From positions 1-5,562 of the forward strand of contig WFRQ01000495.1 in assembly GCA_015486425.1 (NCBI GenBank): a stretch of 5,562 bases of DNA, written 5' to 3'. The notes under the pieces are model-generated. The model did no database searches, was not told the origin of the DNA, and saw only the letters and a list, made by a program, of their open reading frames with translations. This DNA is from Deltaproteobacteria bacterium (lineage in GTDB: Bacteria; Desulfobacterota; Dissulfuribacteria; Dissulfuribacterales; QOAL01). Positions 4,642 through 5,562 of this stretch are shown here, piece by piece (position 1 is the stretch's first letter; each line of letters opens with the position of its first letter). The translations under genes were made by a program, and so were the position numbers.

Positions 4642-5562
4642 AATATGTAATGATGATATCCGCTCCGGCCCTGCGGAAACAGAGAAGGGATTCCATTACC
4701 ACCTTCTCTTCGTCTATCCATCCGTTTCCTGCAGCGGCCTTTATCATGGAGTATTCACCGCTGACCTGGTACGCGGCAATGGGCAGGGTAAACTCCTGGC
4801 GCAGGGCATGGATTATGTCAAGGTATGGCATCCCGGGCTTTACCATCAGGATGTCAGCACCCTCTTCCATGTCAAGGGTTGCCTCCCGCAGGGCCTCCCT
4901 TGCGTTGGCCGGGTCCATCTGGTAGGCACGCCTGTCTCCGAACTGCGGGGCACATTCGGCAGCTTCCCTGAAAGGGCCGTAAAAGGAAGATGCATACTTT
5001 ACAGCGTATGACATGATTGGGATATTATCCAGATTATTATCATCAAGGGTCTGGCGAATGGCCTCTACCCTTCCATCCATCATGTCTGAAGGGGCCACCA
5101 TGTCAGCGCCTGCCCGTGCATGGGAAAGCGCTACCTTGGCAAGCAGTTCCAGTGTGGCATCATTGTTTATTTCCACATCTTCAGGCCTGCAGGCCCTGTC
5201 AGATGATTTTTTTGCACCCTTTTTACCCTTGCCGGAACCCTTGCCATGTTTTGACAACAGACCGCAGTGACCATGAGAGGTGTATTCACACAGGCAGACA
5301 TCTGTAATAACGTACATATCAGGCACAACCTTTTTTATGCCGGAAACTGCCTGCTGGACTATGCCGTTACTTATCCAGGCATGTGAGCCCCTCTCATCCT
5401 TTTTTTCAGGGATTCCAAAGAGCAGAACTGCCTTTACCCCCATGCCGCTCAGTTCCCGGGCCTCCTCAACTACATTGTCAACTGACATCTGATAGCAGCC
5501 GGGCATGGCACCTATCTGTTCCCTTACCCCCTTTCCAGGCACTGCAAACAGGGGATAGACAA
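4610..5562 (-). CDS. hemB: Porphobilinogen synthase (delta-aminolevulinic acid dehydratase), N-terminus outside window
   Basis: HemB condenses two 5-aminolevulinate molecules into porphobilinogen, the first pyrrole of tetrapyrrole (haem, sirohaem, corrinoid) synthesis, in the cytoplasm. The frame is open to the right edge: before the GTG at 5542 it reads VYPLFA, matching the conserved N-terminal strand, so that GTG is not the start and about 30-35 residues are missing. Conserved features: MPGCYQMS; the zinc motif DVCLCEYTSHGHCG with cysteines at 5296-5294, 5290-5288 and 5266-5264; APSDMMDGRV; the first Schiff-base lysine in IMSYAVKYASSFYGPFREAA (codon 4999-4997); the second in MVKPGMPYLDI (codon 4840-4838); and VSGEYSMIKAA. 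All catalytic residues are present, so it should be an active zinc-type enzyme. Between the third cysteine and the NNDATLE block it carries about 24 extra Gly/Lys-rich residues (5171-5242) absent from E. coli HemB. The 3' end overlaps the exporter gene, suggesting an operon. Confidence 0.96.
   Translation of the reverse strand, partial: VYPLFAVPGKGVREQIGAMPGCYQMSVDNVVEEARELSGMGVKAVLLFGIPEKKDERGSHAWISNGIVQQAVSGIKKVVPDMYVITDVCLCEYTSHGHCGLLSKHGKGSGKGKKGAKKSSDRACRPEDVEINNDATLELLAKVALSHARAGADMVAPSDMMDGRVEAIRQTLDDNNLDNIPIMSYAVKYASSFYGPFREAAECAPQFGDRRAYQMDPANAREALREATLDMEEGADILMVKPGMPYLDIIHALRQEFTLPIAAYQVSGEYSMIKAAAGNGWIDEEKVVMESLLCFRRAGADIIITYFAKDIASKLA

Noticed and set aside
4500..5011. Overlapping + strand open frames opposite hemB and the exporter start
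   Set aside because: They lie antisense to strongly conserved HemB motifs, overlap each other in different frames and show no protein-like features.
1..5562. CRISPR array, tRNA or rRNA gene, riboswitch
   Set aside because: I saw no regularly spaced direct repeats, no cloverleaf sequences and no recognisable conserved riboswitch core on either strand by eye.

Overview
The window looks like a chromosomal piece of a motile Gram-negative bacterium. It carries parts of the P-ring/L-ring (flgA, flgH) flagellar apparatus, a lipoprotein signal peptide of the Gram-negative type, and a zinc-type porphobilinogen synthase. Base composition is moderate, and arginine AGG and isoleucine ATA codons are frequent. 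Together with the protein flavour this suggests a Desulfobacterota (former Deltaproteobacteria) or Nitrospirota relative, but that placement is inference from memory and not a computed result.

Layout. On the + strand, the 3' part of flgA (1-438, its start lies before the window) is followed by a 280-base non-coding stretch full of inverted repeats (439-718), then a complete flgH (719-1429). No flgI follows, although flgI commonly sits next in such operons. The flagellar block then meets a minus-strand block tail to tail. A small CspA-family cold-shock gene (1552-1752, minus) ends in a clear intrinsic terminator at 1501-1527. Upstream of it (1753-1956) is an AT-rich leader with a possible promoter and hairpins. 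Next is a 390-residue AAA/DUF4143-type ATPase (1957-3129, minus) with its own probable promoter inside a 237-base AT-rich intergenic region (3130-3366). Last comes a tightly overlapping pair on the minus strand: hemB (from beyond the right edge to 4610), then an MFS_3-type exporter (about 4641-3367) whose start lies inside the end of hemB.

How the genes work together. FlgA is the periplasmic chaperone for P-ring (FlgI) assembly, and FlgH forms the outer-membrane L ring, so these two serve one structure. HemB makes porphobilinogen for tetrapyrrole synthesis; the overlap implies co-translation with the transporter, whose substrate cannot be read from the sequence. The cold-shock protein and the orphan ATPase look like independent single-gene units.

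I did not find a clearly new multi-gene system. The points most worth a second look are the structured repeat between flgA and flgH, the missing flgI, a 24-residue basic Gly/Lys-rich insertion in HemB directly after its zinc cysteines, and a three-armed A/T inverted repeat upstream of the ATPase promoter.
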